Assembly (NCBI RefSeq): GCF_029844725.1
Contig: NZ_JAOCKJ010000010.1
Location: 1-64,000, forward strand
Length of the DNA: 64,000 bases
Direction of reading: 5' to 3'
DNA from: Pantoea sp. GD03673
GTDB lineage: Bacteria; Pseudomonadota; Gammaproteobacteria; Enterobacterales; Enterobacteriaceae
Shown here: positions 1 through 9,151 of the stretch, piece by piece
Layout: the number at the start of each line of letters is the position of its first letter
How positions within the stretch are numbered: position 1 is the first letter of the stretch
Notes under the pieces: generated by a model
What the model was told of the DNA's origin: nothing
Database searches by the model: none
Seen by the model: the letters and a program-made list of their open reading frames with translations, nothing else
Translations under genes and position numbers: made by a program

Positions 1-1074
1 ATGCCAAGAAAAGAACCAGATATCCTGAACATAGCTGATGCGTTTAGCGAAACAGACAAGCGTACAGGCGAAGTTGTTACTCTGACGCCCAACAGCAATA
101 ACACTGTGCAGCCGGTAGCGTTGATGCGGCTCGGCTTATTTGTTCCAACGCTGAAATCCACGGCACGCAGTCAGAAAAACCAGATGAATGCTATGGATGT
201 CACGCAGGATCTGAAACAGTTATCCCTGGTCAGATCGGAAGGGTATGACAACATCAAGATCCTGGGTGCCCGTCTGGATATGGATAATGATTTCAAGACC
301 TGGGTCGGGATCATCCGCGCATTCGCCACGCATGAGTGTCTGGGAGACACGGTAACGCTCTCGTTCGTTGAATTTGCAAAACTCTGCGGCATCCCTTCAG
401 CGCGTCTCTCCTCGAAGCTCAGGAGCCGTCTGGATGCTTCGCTGACGCGTATTGCCTCTAACACCCTGACTTTTACCAGCAAGGGCGGAGAGAACTACAC
501 AACGCATCTGGTGCAGTCCGCTAAATACAGTGTCAAAAAAGACACGGTAACCTTACAGGCCGACCCCAAGATCTTTGAGCTGTATCAGTTCGACAGAAAG
601 GTCCTGCTGCAGCTTAAGGCCATCAACGAGCTGGCACGCAAAGAGTCCGCTCAGGCGCTCTACACGTTCATTGAAAGCCTTCCGCCCAAGCCCGCGCCGA
701 TATCTATGGCGCGCCTGCGTGCAAGACTCAATCTTACCTCGCGCGTGATCACGCAGAATGCGACGGTCAGAAAGGCGATGGAGCAGTTAAAAGAGATAGG
801 TTATCTCGATTACACCGAAACCCGACGCGGCTCATCTGTCTACTTCTGGGTCCATTATCGTCACCCCAAACTGCGCCCGGCTGAGCTGCCGCTCAGTAAG
901 GCAGGGCTGATCGATGATGAGATGGACGAGTTTGACGATCTGGACAACGATCCCACTATCATTGATGTCAATCTGCCCGAACCGGTGAGTGAGGATGAAA
1001 GCAGTGAGCTCGTCATGGTCTCGCGTGAGGAAAAAGAGTTGCTGAATAAAATCAGGAAACAGAAAAAATCCTAA
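1..1074 (+). CDS. repA: RepFIB-type plasmid replication initiator RepA
   Basis: The 357-residue product reads as an initiator of the Rep_3 (RepFIB/RepA) family: two winged-helix domains, the first around residues 75-185 and the second around 190-290 (with an [13 protein letters not shown] helix and a [10 protein letters not shown] strand), followed by an acidic, probably disordered tail rich in D and E. Such proteins bind direct repeats (iterons) as monomers to open the plasmid origin, and as dimers repress their own promoter. The family role is established; here it is supported by the 14 iterons that begin 42 bases after the stop codon. The ATG is the first base of the window, so the promoter and ribosome binding site are not visible. 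A length of about 325-360 residues is normal for the family. The gene is intact, which implies that this molecule is a self-replicating plasmid. Confidence 0.95.
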   Translation: MPRKEPDILNIADAFSETDKRTGEVVTLTPNSNNTVQPVALMRLGLFVPTLKSTARSQKNQMNAMDVTQDLKQLSLVRSEGYDNIKILGARLDMDNDFKTWVGIIRAFATHECLGDTVTLSFVEFAKLCGIPSARLSSKLRSRLDASLTRIASNTLTFTSKGGENYTTHLVQSAKYSVKKDTVTLQADPKIFELYQFDRKVLLQLKAINELARKESAQALYTFIESLPPKPAPISMARLRARLNLTSRVITQNATVRKAMEQLKEIGYLDYTETRRGSSVYFWVHYRHPKLRPAELPLSKAGLIDDEMDEFDDLDNDPTIIDVNLPEPVSEDESSELVMVSREEKELLNKIRKQKKS

Positions 1075-1115
1075 GTCACCTTTTCACCGCACCCCGCATG
1101 AAACATGCTGCCTGA

Positions 1116-2304
1116 TAACCACTGTAGCGAGAAAAAGGGCTGTTTAATGACCCCTGACATCCCTGACCACTATAGCGAGTAGTCTTACTCGCTATAGTGG
1201 TTATTCCTATCCCGAATAGGCATCCGATCCTGAAGCGCCTGTCTGAAAAGGATCCTGCAACCTGCTGTTTTTCAATTCTGCCTTCCAGGCGAAGTCGTTA
1301 CACTGAGTGTCATAAGCGATCCTCGACCTGTCAGGGTTAACCAGCAGGTATCGCGGCCCGTCTGCAAATGCGGCGGACCGACGTTATGCTTATTACTCTC
1401 TGCAGTGGTTGGTCTGGTCTGGTTATCCGGGGCCGGACGCAGTGTCTGACGCTATGCGTGGCATATTCAGCCGTTCTCCTTTACTCGCTACAGTGGTTAT
1501 TGCCTCTGGCAAACGACACTCCCGCCTTTCTGTACCTGTGAAATTCACCCGCTCTAGGGGTTTTCTGGTGATTTACTGGCTGATTCGTTCAGAGAATGAT
1601 CAGGTGGCAGCTCTGGCTAACACAACATTCTCGCTACAGTGGTTACTCATTGGGGTCCGTAAGAGGGGGAAATCACTCGCTATAGTGGTTGATGGTATCG
1701 TTTTAGCCTCCCTGTTAATAAGACACAGGGGTTTAGTGTGAGCACTTACTATCGATTTGCACCCTGTACGACGTTAAAATCCTTGCTACACGGCACGCCA
1801 TATTGGGTCAGACAGGCACTCGCTACAGTGGTTGGGATGCAGGATGATCAGAATGGTTTCGCCATCAGAACAAAGTGATTTTGCAAAAGGAGATAAAGCG
1901 GGGCAGGGCTATCATGCTGTCCCACTCATCGGCATCTTCGCGCCACCTTTTACTCGCTACAGTGGTTATCCTGCAGGAGACCACCGTGCAGCCATTGTGT
2001 TGAGCACAGAAAAGCTCAGCCCCCTCTCCTGGATGGTCTACTCGCTATAGTGGTTATCACCAGAGGAGAGGGGTGTGCAGGCACTCACTACAGTGGTTAT
2101 CCGGGCATTAGTGCGCTTTATCGAAACGATCCGGATGATTATTCCGCTACTTACTCGCTACAGTGGTTGACAGTAATGCTTCAGGGACATTTTTACTCGC
2201 TATAGTGGATATCTGTCACGTTCAGGAACCGCATAACGCGACTCCATCTCCTGATTCACTCGCTATAGTGGTTAAGCCGTAAAAGTTACTCGCTATAGTG
2301 GTTA
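1116..2304. repeat. Iteron array of the plasmid origin (about 14 copies)
   Basis: The 17-bp repeat ACTCGCTAYAGTGGTTA occurs in forward orientation starting at 1187, 1483, 1629, 1675, 1818, 1952, 2040, 2083, 2153, 2195, 2258 and 2288. It occurs in reverse orientation at 1116-1132 and 1164-1180. Degenerate copies are seen near 1394-1410 and 1547-1564. The reverse copy at 1164 and the forward copy at 1187 form a tight inverted pair. Position 9 alternates between C and T; most other positions are fixed. Spacing is irregular, from 30 to nearly 300 bases. Position directly after repA and the single-core repeat structure indicate binding sites for RepA, that is, oriV plus copy-control iterons. The short open frames across this stretch are repeat-derived and are not called as genes. 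Confidence 0.93.
1164..1203. promoter_or_regulatory. Inverted iteron pair (possible RepA dimer site)
   Basis: A reverse iteron (1164-1180) and a forward iteron (1187-1203) sit head to head with six bases between them, forming an almost perfect palindrome. In iteron plasmids monomers bind direct repeats and dimers prefer inverted copies. This pair is therefore a candidate dimer site, though it is placed downstream of repA rather than in its promoter. It would also form a strong hairpin in transcripts running out of repA, so it may double as the repA terminator. Confidence 0.55.
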
Positions 2305-2452
2305 TCCGCAAAAGCGTAACGGATGTGTGTCGCCTGTTAAAGCGTGTCAGTACCGGGTCAGGATGTTTGTGAAAGCAAAGCGTAAGGCGCGGAGAAATAC
2401 AGGGGGGAAGGTTACTGACGCCTGTTCCTGAAAGTCTGTAAGGGCCATCAAT

Positions 2453-2485
2453 GAAAAAAGCGGCCGCTTAAGGCGTACCGCTTTA
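2453..2485 (-). terminator. Terminator after the bluF-like gene
   Basis: On the minus strand a GC-rich dyad (AAGCGGCCGCTT palindrome at 2458-2469, extended by AAAGCGG / CCGCTTT arms) is followed by a run of T residues (the AAAAAA at 2454-2459 read on the other strand). It lies about 20-50 bases past the stop codon of the leftward BLUF-EAL gene, where a rho-independent terminator is expected. Confidence 0.6.
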
Positions 2486-2506
2486 TGGTGATTCAGACAG
2501 GATGCG

Positions 2507-3694
2507 TTATATCGCTTCGCGATATTCCGGCCAGGCGACCGATTGTGCCTCATAGCGACCCACTGCGGCGAACAGCGTTCCCTGGAAATTGATCACACCT
2601 GCGGCTTCCAGCCACATCCACTCTTCGGCCTGTACAATCCCCGCTGCGATGACGGTGATTTCCAGCGCTGAACAGCACTTGATGATCGCCTGTACCACCG
2701 CCTGCTTTGGCCCACTGCGGTGGACGTCGCGGGTGATGCCGGCATCAATTCGAATACGGTCGGGCTGAATATGCGTCAGTAATGATAATCCCGCGGAGCC
2801 GTCTCCAAAATTGTCGATCGACAGGCTGATCCCGACCGCTTTTAGCGCGCGTACGGCTTCGGAGAATGCATCCAGCTGTGAAATCACGCCGGTTTCACTC
2901 ACACCAATAACGACCTGCTCCGGTACCAGACCCGCCTGCTGAATGGCTGCCACAATGTGCCCGACGGCATCAGGTATAACAACCAGTGTCATTGGCAGCA
3001 GGCTGACGTAAAGCGTCATCCCGTCGGGGCAGACCAGGCCTGCGTGGGCAAAGGTTTTTTTCACGGTTTCCAGATCGTCAACGTAAAGCCGATCGCCTGA
3101 AATGTCGCCGACAAGCGCTGGTCTGACGGTGACAGCTTCAATCGCGGTCACCGTGCGAGCAAGCGGATCGACCACCGGGCGGAAGCTCACGCCTTCTGTC
3201 TCGGGGCGGGAGTCCGGGACATGACTATGCTCAGAAATAAACTCCCAGTAACCAGGCGGAAGAACCTCGTAGTAGTTTTCTTTCTCACGGGATTCTACAA
3301 AAGTACGCAGGAATTGCAGTGCCCGATCATCATAGGTCAGGCGATATTTAGACGTACCTTTGTCCAGCACCGCCTGCAGCAGTGATGAGCGATCGTGTTC
3401 ACGCAGGTCAAACAGCGACATGCCCGCATTACCAAACCGGCGGGAGGGAGCGTAATCGCGCATCAGCTCCACCACATTATGGTGACGGGGGTCGGCACAA
3501 ATCCGCTGATAAATTGCCTGAACGCCCGCTTCCGGCCCCTCAAGCAACTGGAAAAAATGGGTCCCGTTAAACAACAGGATGCCTGTCACGCTGTGAGCCG
3601 AGTTAATTTTGCTGGCGTTGTCGACCATCTCCGGAAGGGTTCTGACCGGAAAATCATCTGAGATATGGCTGCGATATATTATGGTGGTTAGCAT
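2507..3694 (-). CDS. bluF: BluF-like blue-light protein (BLUF + degenerate EAL)
   Basis: 395 residues. The N-terminal BLUF domain (about 1-95) has the flavin-contacting Tyr in IYRS and the Asn/Gln pair in FNGTHFFQLLEG. The C-terminal EAL domain (about 160-390) has lost its catalytic set: EAL is EAV, the metal-binding Asn of NLLP is Ser, the second Glu is Gly (VIGVSE), DDFG is DNFG, the Lys is Arg and AEGVE is AAGIV. This resembles E. coli BluF, which does not hydrolyse cyclic-di-GMP but in light releases the MerR repressor BluR. The start is placed at the ATG at 3694, which has an AAGGAG ribosome site and matches the family N-terminus (MLTTIIYRS); an upstream in-frame extension is unlikely. 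A BluR/MlrA-like regulator at 7814-8587 and an intact BLUF-EAL paralogue at 9152-10366 lie nearby. Confidence 0.9.
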   Translation of the reverse strand: MLTTIIYRSHISDDFPVRTLPEMVDNASKINSAHSVTGILLFNGTHFFQLLEGPEAGVQAIYQRICADPRHHNVVELMRDYAPSRRFGNAGMSLFDLREHDRSSLLQAVLDKGTSKYRLTYDDRALQFLRTFVESREKENYYEVLPPGYWEFISEHSHVPDSRPETEGVSFRPVVDPLARTVTAIEAVTVRPALVGDISGDRLYVDDLETVKKTFAHAGLVCPDGMTLYVSLLPMTLVVIPDAVGHIVAAIQQAGLVPEQVVIGVSETGVISQLDAFSEAVRALKAVGISLSIDNFGDGSAGLSLLTHIQPDRIRIDAGITRDVHRSGPKQAVVQAIIKCCSALEITVIAAGIVQAEEWMWLEAAGVINFQGTLFAAVGRYEAQSVAWPEYREAI

Positions 3695-3977
3695 TTGCAG
3701 CTCCTTTTTACGTGACTGTTGCGGACACGCTAACATTGTTCAAAAGATGTTTCACCTTTACTTGTCCGCAGTCGCACAGACTGCACCACATCAGGCGGCA
3801 CTAAGCGAAGCGGCAAACCGGCAGACCTGAATTCAGTCACCGTAGCAGTATGAATGCGGCGGGTTCTCAGCGGATGCACTGATGCCTTATTAATAATGAC
3901 AATGCAATCTGATCAGCGATGCCGTGCCTGACGATCAATGTTCAACACGTGCGCCGGGGATTTTAACGTGCGCAGGG

Positions 3978-5762
3978 TTAATGGCACTCGCCACGCAGTT
4001 TCCAGTGAAGCCAGTGATCCAGCGTTTCTTCGTCTAACGGCTTCGAATAGAAATAGCCCTGAGCCTGATCGCAGCCATACTCTGTCAGTGATGACACGGC
4101 GTCCGGACACTCAACCCCTTCAGCCACCACCGTATAATCCAGCTCTTTCAGCATGGCGATAATGCTCCGGGCGATGATGCGCGAAGCGGTATCCGAAGAA
4201 AGCTCACTGATCAGGGAGCGATCCAGCTTAATCACATCCAGCGGCATACGACGCAGATAACTGATATTGCTGTAGCCGGTGCCAAAATCATCGAGTGAAA
4301 TCGTGAAGCCTCGCTCTCTGAGCATCTCCAGGCCGTGCAGGGCGGTCGGACTTTCAAGAATACGTTCCGTCTCCAGGCATTCAATGCCCAGCAGCGAGGT
4401 GGGAAGCTTAGACTTCAGCATTTTACTTTCCAGCGCTGAAGCAAATCCCTCACAGGCAAAATCGCGTACGCTGACGTTTATGGTTAATGGCAGCTGAATG
4501 CAGTTATTACGCAACCGTCTGAGACGTTCAATTGCCTGGTCGATAATCCAGGTGGTCAGCACAGAGAGCAAATCGGTCTGTTCAGCCAGAGGAATAAAGG
4601 CAGCCGGTGAAAGTTCGCCCTTGCTGGGATGCCGCCAGCGGATGAGCGCTTCCAGCCCCACCGGTTTGCCGCTCTGGAGGCAGATCTTAGGCTGATAGAC
4701 CATATAAAGCCCGATGTTGTCGCGCAATGCTGTTTTGAGATCGGTCATCAGCAGGAAATCTTCTGAGCGCTGTGTTTCCGCCTCAATGTCAAAGCATTGA
4801 GAAGGAAGCCCGCGCCCGACCGCTTCATTGAGTGCGCTGACCGCACGGCGTAACACTTCCGACGGTGGCATGCTGCCAGCAACAAAACCAGCCTCACCGG
4901 TATGCGGCGTCAGTGCAACTGACAACCCCTCATCCATGTCTGCACTGATACCTTCCAGACGACCGGCGACCCAGGCTGCACTAAGTCGGCTATCGGCCCG
5001 GGTCAGAATGGCAAACCGGCCCGTGGCTACGGTGTAGATCATTTCACCTGTTGCCGGGCGCAGGCGCAGCGGCAGCAGGGTAGCCATATCCTTCAGCAGA
5101 CTTTCAACCGGACTCATTCCCATGGTGCGGGCCAGCTCATAAGCACGTGACATGTCGATGCAATCAATCAGCACCAGACGGCGTGGCGTGGTGTCACCGG
5201 CCACGGCCAGATATTGCAAATCACGTATCAGGCGCTGGCGGTTAGGCAATCCGGTCACCGGATCGCAAAAACCAGCCGAGTGCCAGGCTTCAAGAAAAGA
5301 CATGATCAGCGTGGAGAGCAGCGTTAATGTCGTCACCTGTTCAACGGCAAAGACATGCGGCTCGGTGTCGGTCACACAGAGCGTGCCCAGAATAATGCCG
5401 TCGCGGGTTTTCAGCGGCACACCAGCATAGAAGCGAATAAACGGCGCGCCCGTGATCAGGGGATGCGTGACAAAGCGCGCATCGTGATACGTATCGGGGA
5501 CAATCACGGCACCTTCGCTGTCAACAACGTGACGGCAGAGTGAATCCTTGCGCGTTGAACGTTGCAGATTGAAATTGTGCGACGCCTGCACGGTCTGGAA
5601 CTCATCATCCAGCACCGAGATAAAACTGCCCGGGATACCCAGGGCCTGACTGGCTAACCGGACAAACTTCCGCAAAACGTCATCGCGGCTTTCATCAGGA
5701 TCGCGCAGCGCCTGTAAGGCGCGGCTTCGGCGTTCATTGTCGCCGTTAAGATTGTTAAGCAT
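3978..5762 (-). CDS. GAF-GGDEF(degenerate)-EAL phosphodiesterase
   Basis: 594 residues, no membrane segment. A GAF domain (about 25-155, with the FISVLDDEFQ and LCRHVV motifs) is followed by a GGDEF-like domain (about 165-325) and an EAL domain (about 335-585). The GGDEF signature is replaced by VATGRFAIL, so no diguanylate cyclase activity is expected. The EAL domain is intact: GLEALIRWRHP, NVSV, LGIECLETE, LDDFGTGYSN, VIKLDRS, VVAEGVE and QGYFYSKPL. The predicted role is a cytoplasmic cyclic-di-GMP phosphodiesterase whose output is gated by a small ligand or redox signal at the GAF domain; the ligand is unknown. The frame starts at an ATG immediately after a GC-rich stretch; the AGGTTCT upstream is a modest ribosome site. 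It is one of four cyclic-di-GMP-type proteins in the window. Confidence 0.9.
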   Translation of the reverse strand: MLNNLNGDNERRSRALQALRDPDESRDDVLRKFVRLASQALGIPGSFISVLDDEFQTVQASHNFNLQRSTRKDSLCRHVVDSEGAVIVPDTYHDARFVTHPLITGAPFIRFYAGVPLKTRDGIILGTLCVTDTEPHVFAVEQVTTLTLLSTLIMSFLEAWHSAGFCDPVTGLPNRQRLIRDLQYLAVAGDTTPRRLVLIDCIDMSRAYELARTMGMSPVESLLKDMATLLPLRLRPATGEMIYTVATGRFAILTRADSRLSAAWVAGRLEGISADMDEGLSVALTPHTGEAGFVAGSMPPSEVLRRAVSALNEAVGRGLPSQCFDIEAETQRSEDFLLMTDLKTALRDNIGLYMVYQPKICLQSGKPVGLEALIRWRHPSKGELSPAAFIPLAEQTDLLSVLTTWIIDQAIERLRRLRNNCIQLPLTINVSVRDFACEGFASALESKMLKSKLPTSLLGIECLETERILESPTALHGLEMLRERGFTISLDDFGTGYSNISYLRRMPLDVIKLDRSLISELSSDTASRIIARSIIAMLKELDYTVVAEGVECPDAVSSLTEYGCDQAQGYFYSKPLDEETLDHWLHWKLRGECH

Positions 5763-6274
5763 GTATGTAGAACCTCCGCACCGGCTGATTACGGAGCGAA
5801 AAAAGAAAACTGTCCGGAGCGAAATTTCATTCGGGCGGCAGGAAATATAGCGTAATTTTTATTTTCATCCAGATGATAAGGGAGTATGCGGCGGGTGTCT
5901 CTTAATATTTTCTTTAACGCATTAAAGGCATATTTACGATTCGAAAATTTAATCGAAGCGGCGTCTGATTATTTACCTTTTATATTTTCAGCCAGGATCT
6001 TCAGTGTTGCTAAGGTTTATTTCCGGGCAGCCGAACAATAAGCATTCAGGATGATTAATGGTATTTCTAAGTCAGTTTTTGTTAAAAGCAGGCCTGATCC
6101 CGGCGGCAGGATGGCTGTGCGCAGATTACTCTGCAAGGTAAGCTCTTCAAACACATAGTAAAAGCCGGAAAGCAGCCCGGATCGGCAAAGGCGACCAGCC
6201 AGCGCACTCCCGACTGACGCTGGTCAGTTCACCGCAAAGCTTGCGCTGACACAGCGTTACAGTCAGCAATCAGG
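5763..6274. other. Intergenic stretch, no gene recognised
   Basis: About 510 AT-rich bases between the GAF-EAL gene and the DUF3606 gene. No open frame with a plausible ribosome site or recognisable product was found. The right-hand part (about 6150-6270) is GC-richer with several imperfect dyads, but there is no clear terminator. Confidence 0.5.
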
Positions 6275-6499
6275 TTAACGTTTGATGCCATCCGGAGATT
6301 GAGCAGGACGACGTGGGGGCGGATTTTCTTCCAGCCAGTTACGCACCTGTTCGGTCCGCGCGCCGCGTTCACGTATCGCGCGTGTCAGTCTTTCCTGCGT
6401 TGTCTTCAGTTCCTGCGTCCAGTAGGTGATTTGCCACTGTTCACGAATGTCCACATGCGACAGATCGTCGGGTGAACGACGCTGGATAGGATTTTTCAT
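6275..6499 (-). CDS. DUF3606 family small protein
   Basis: 74 residues, highly charged. The pattern (basic N-terminus, then an acidic DLSHVDI stretch, then a W..TYWTQEL helix, then a second helix ending in VRNWLEENP) is that of DUF3606 proteins, whose members carry a conserved YWT.(E/K)(F/L) motif and whose function is unknown. A strong AGGAGGA ribosome site lies eight bases before the ATG, supporting real translation. Small DUF3606 proteins are often found among general-stress genes in Enterobacteriales, which fits the neighbouring yjbJ gene, but a stress role here is inference. Confidence 0.8.
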   Translation of the reverse strand: MKNPIQRRSPDDLSHVDIREQWQITYWTQELKTTQERLTRAIRERGARTEQVRNWLEENPPPRRPAQSPDGIKR

Positions 6500-6867
6500 T
6501 TATTATCCTCCTCTGGTTTCTATGATGCAGCCTGAACATCACCCTCAGGCTAAACATCTATCCTGATGAAGAAAGAGGCAGTGAGGTAGCGGATTAATCC
6601 CTGAATGCTCCCTAAGTCAAATATCAGGATAATTCCTGGCAGGAGAAATAAAGTACTCTAAGAAAAAAAGAAAAGCGCAGTCAGGGTAAAATATGCCGCT
6701 TCGCTTACGCAAAAAACATGCATAAATCGCAATCCTGAAATTTGACATTTATTCAAAATAGTCAATTATTCTCTGGTCTTTTGCTATGCGTGCTTCCAGG
6801 TCGCTTCGCTTATTAATGGCGAGGCGTTGTGCTTTTGCGTTTTCAATCATGTTGAAGGAGTCTTTGT
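6500..6867. other. Intergenic stretch, no gene recognised
   Basis: About 370 AT-rich bases between two divergently transcribed small genes, so it should hold both promoters. No frame of note is present. Purine-rich AGAAAAAAAGAAAAG at about 6660-6675 and several TATAAT-like hexamers are visible, but no promoter can be assigned with confidence. Confidence 0.4.
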
Positions 6868-7107
6868 TTGGTTAACCGTCCCCCCAAGCCGCCTGTCGTT
6901 GTCCAGAGTAATGTTCGTGAACTTCGTCTTGCCGCCGGCCTTTCACAGCAGAGCGCGGCTGAGCGCTTTGACCTTAGCCTGAGAGTCTGGCAAACCAAAG
7001 AAGCCGCAGGTAACCCGACGCTACTCAGTCAGGGTGAATATGAACTGCTGTTATTACTGGCTGGCTGCCATCCCCATTTCGTTCTTGCCCCCCAGAGCAA
7101 AAAATAA
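6868..7107 (+). CDS. Small HTH (XRE-like) DNA-binding protein
   Basis: 79 residues starting at TTG; an AAGGAG box at 6855-6860 sits seven bases upstream and fixes this start. The core VRELRLAAGLSQQSAAERFDLS is a helix-turn-helix of the lambda-Cro/XRE type: scaffold helix, then recognition of the GLSQ turn, then a helix that begins at LSLRVWQ. Beyond the HTH the chain is short (LLLLLAGCHPHFVL), so there is no separate ligand domain. It is probably a small repressor or an orphan antitoxin-like regulator. No toxin gene is adjacent: the next stretch is the decayed hsp20 gene. Confidence 0.7.
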   Translation: MVNRPPKPPVVVQSNVRELRLAAGLSQQSAAERFDLSLRVWQTKEAAGNPTLLSQGEYELLLLLAGCHPHFVLAPQSKK

Positions 7108-7272
7108 CGGCTCAATTACTATCCTGATATTTAATTCGGTGATAACCCACAGTTCGGTGACGGTAAAAGGTTATTTACCTGCCTGAAAGCTGATAACTGT
7201 ATATCGCGATGATCGGAAATATGAATCCGGTCAGATGAACTTTTGGATGAACCTGTTCAGGAGATTATCACC

Positions 7273-7721
7273 ATGTCAGTACACTAATTATCTGTTCTCC
7301 CTGCGCTGACGGATTCTGTCTCTTCAGGTCGCTTTAGCCGTACCAATAAATTGTTCAGCCAGCTGACTGGCGACAGATCCGTTCCCGCTTACTGTCTGTA
7401 GCGGCCTGAGGATAATTGCTATGCGCTGACCGCCAGCGTACCGGGCTGTAAAGCGCATAAGCTGGAGACTGACCTGCGTGGCGGACGGTTTTGCGTAGAA
7501 ATGAGTTCCGGGCGTCGTCCGGCGAGGCCCGGCAAGAAAACAGCGACGGGATCCATCGCGGCCTCTCCCGGCACAATTTCCCGAGGCGCTTTTATGTTCC
7601 TTCGCACATGAAGGTGACCGGAGCCAGTCTGGCGCAAGGTCTGCTTAGCACTGATTTGATCCAGGAGAGATCGGAAAGCGCGAAACCGCGCCGCATATCG
7701 CTTGCTGTCGGCGGTCCATGA
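7273..7721 (+). pseudogene. Broken Hsp20 small heat-shock protein gene
   Basis: A recognisable Hsp20/alpha-crystallin gene is scattered over two frames. From the ATG at 7273 (AGGAGAT ribosome site) the first frame gives TDSVSSGRFSRTNKLFSQLT, then DNCYALTASVPGCKAHKLE, typical of the small heat-shock N-terminus and first beta strands. It is interrupted by TAA at 7285-7287 and TAG at 7399-7401. Between about 7490 and 7550 the reading moves to another frame that continues GIHRGLSRHNF, then VPSHMKVTGASLAQGLLSTDL and KPRRISL, ending at TGA 7719-7721; this is the expected second half of the alpha-crystallin domain and its C-terminal IxI-like tail. Two stops plus a frameshift make a functional product impossible without repair. 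Assignment rests on motif memory, not on a search. Confidence 0.82.
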
Positions 7722-7813
7722 ACGCTGGAACATCAGTCATGGGAGCAGGGCGGAAATAGCTCAGGCAGTTTCCATTCTTTTTTACTTGCTGGCAGGGAAG
7801 AGGGGCAACCGCG

Positions 7814-8587
7814 TCAGGCGCTGGCAGATAGAGAGCAGACGGACGATTGCAAGCCGGTATTGGTTCCGGTCAGCATGATCGGTGCGCCCGCCTCAAGGCT
7901 GGAGTGAAATGCCGCCTTCATTAATGCGCTGATACCATCACCACACCACATCAGATGATGCTCAAAGCGTCGGCGCGCCACGGCGGGAACACCCGATGCA
8001 TGCGCTGCAACTTCAACCCGAAAGCCCTGTCCGTTAAGCCGTATCGCTTCCATCCAGATCTCGGTTTCATCTGAGACGCTGACCGCTTCAAGAAACAGCG
8101 GTACAGTGCTGCGTCGCTGTGCGGCCAGCGACAGGCGTTGCCATTGACTGATCACGGCGGTATGAAAGCGCTGCTGACGCCGTGCCGCGCCTTCGCTGGG
8201 ATCAGCGCGCAGCCAGAGGTTGAGCGGCCGCAGATAGCGATTAACGTAATCATCGCCACAATAGTCGGTATTCATCATCCGGAGCTCACGTTCAATATCT
8301 TCGTCCGGATGATTCGCCAGCAGGTGCAACATATCCTCTTCCCGACAGGCCCAGCCGCCAGGCAGCGTGACGCTGGGCCAGTTAAGTGCAGCATGGATGT
8401 CAAACAGCGTGTGACCTCCTGAGGTCATATCACGAACGCAGAGCGCGCGCGTGAGCTGATGATCTGAGTAGCCAGCCGGGCCAGGCGGCGTGATCAGCCC
8501 GGCACGGCGCCAGCGACGCAGGGTTTCAGGAAGAACACCGACGAGACCACATACAGTGTCGGTAGAGTGCTGAGGCATAGTTGACAT
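7814..8587 (-). CDS. MerR-family regulator of MlrA/BluR type
   Basis: 257 residues. The N-terminus (about 8-70) is a MerR-type winged helix with the PETLRRWRRAGLITPPG recognition segment. The rest lacks metal-binding cysteines and instead resembles the cobalamin-binding-like effector domain of E. coli MlrA and BluR (IWMEAIRLNGQGFRVEVAAHA, then LMWCGDGISA). MlrA activates csgD and so curli; BluR is released by the blue-light protein BluF. Position between two BLUF-EAL genes suggests a BluR-like partner, though that is inference. The HTH is slightly unusual: it starts with VCGLVGVLPETL where MerR proteins normally have a Y.IGEVA motif. The ribosome site is weak; a start at the ATG at 8578 is an alternative. 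Confidence 0.8.
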   Translation of the reverse strand: MSTMPQHSTDTVCGLVGVLPETLRRWRRAGLITPPGPAGYSDHQLTRALCVRDMTSGGHTLFDIHAALNWPSVTLPGGWACREEDMLHLLANHPDEDIERELRMMNTDYCGDDYVNRYLRPLNLWLRADPSEGAARRQQRFHTAVISQWQRLSLAAQRRSTVPLFLEAVSVSDETEIWMEAIRLNGQGFRVEVAAHASGVPAVARRRFEHHLMWCGDGISALMKAAFHSSLEAGAPIMLTGTNTGLQSSVCSLSASA

Positions 8588-8778
8588 CCGGGTAGCGTAA
8601 AGTTCGCACGCGCGGCGAAGATGGCCGCAGTATGCGCGTCAGCAATAAATAAAGAAACAATCATTTCCATAATCTGCCCCTGCGACAGGGCTGAGATAGC
8701 AGAAATGGAGGTGGAGAGGCAGAAAGGGACCAGCCGGGCAGGTACCGGGCGCAGAAACGCCCGGCGATCAGGAACGCG

Positions 8779-8988
8779 TTACCAGTGGTACTTGTTGGAA
8801 TCTTCCCACTCTTTCACTTCTTTTTCGGCACGATCTTTCTCGTAGCCGTAGCGTTCCTGAATTTTACCGACCAGCTGATCACGCTTCCCTTCTACCACGG
8901 TCATATCATCATCCGTAAGGTCGCCCCATTTTTCCTTGACCTTACCTTTGAACTGCTTCCAGTTACCGCTAATGCGATCTTCGTTCAT
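8779..8988 (-). CDS. yjbJ: CsbD-family stress protein YjbJ
   Basis: 69 residues. It matches the CsbD family nearly end to end and is close to E. coli YjbJ: NWKQFKGKVKEKWG, then LTDDDMTVVEGKRDQLVGK, then IQERYGYEKDRAEKEV. The protein is small, soluble, predicted to be alpha-helical, and abundant in stationary phase under RpoS control in E. coli; its biochemical role is unknown. The start is the ATG at 8988, with GGGAGA ahead of it; the longer open frame upstream is not used. It lies between the MerR gene and the second BLUF-EAL gene, all on the minus strand but with gaps, so probably not one operon. Confidence 0.93.
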   Translation of the reverse strand: MNEDRISGNWKQFKGKVKEKWGDLTDDDMTVVEGKRDQLVGKIQERYGYEKDRAEKEVKEWEDSNKYHW

Positions 8989-9151
8989 GGTGACTCTCCC
9001 GATTTCGGTTGTTATCCAGGGACCTGATGAATATCTGTTTTGCCGGTTGGCTGTCAGATGGATCAAGCATGGCACAGCTTTTGCTTTTTGCAGCGAGACG
9101 GTGTGAGCCGGGTCAAACTCTGAGCAAAAGGGCGGGTTCTGCCGGAGATAA

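Noticed and set aside
1409..2050. Open frames at 1409-1741 and 1832-2050
   Set aside because: They run through iterons, translate the repeat repeatedly, and lack ribosome sites.
1116..2304. Regularly repeated sequence resembling a CRISPR array
   Set aside because: Repeats are 17 bp, occur in both orientations and have irregular spacing of 30-300 bases; no cas genes. They are replication iterons.
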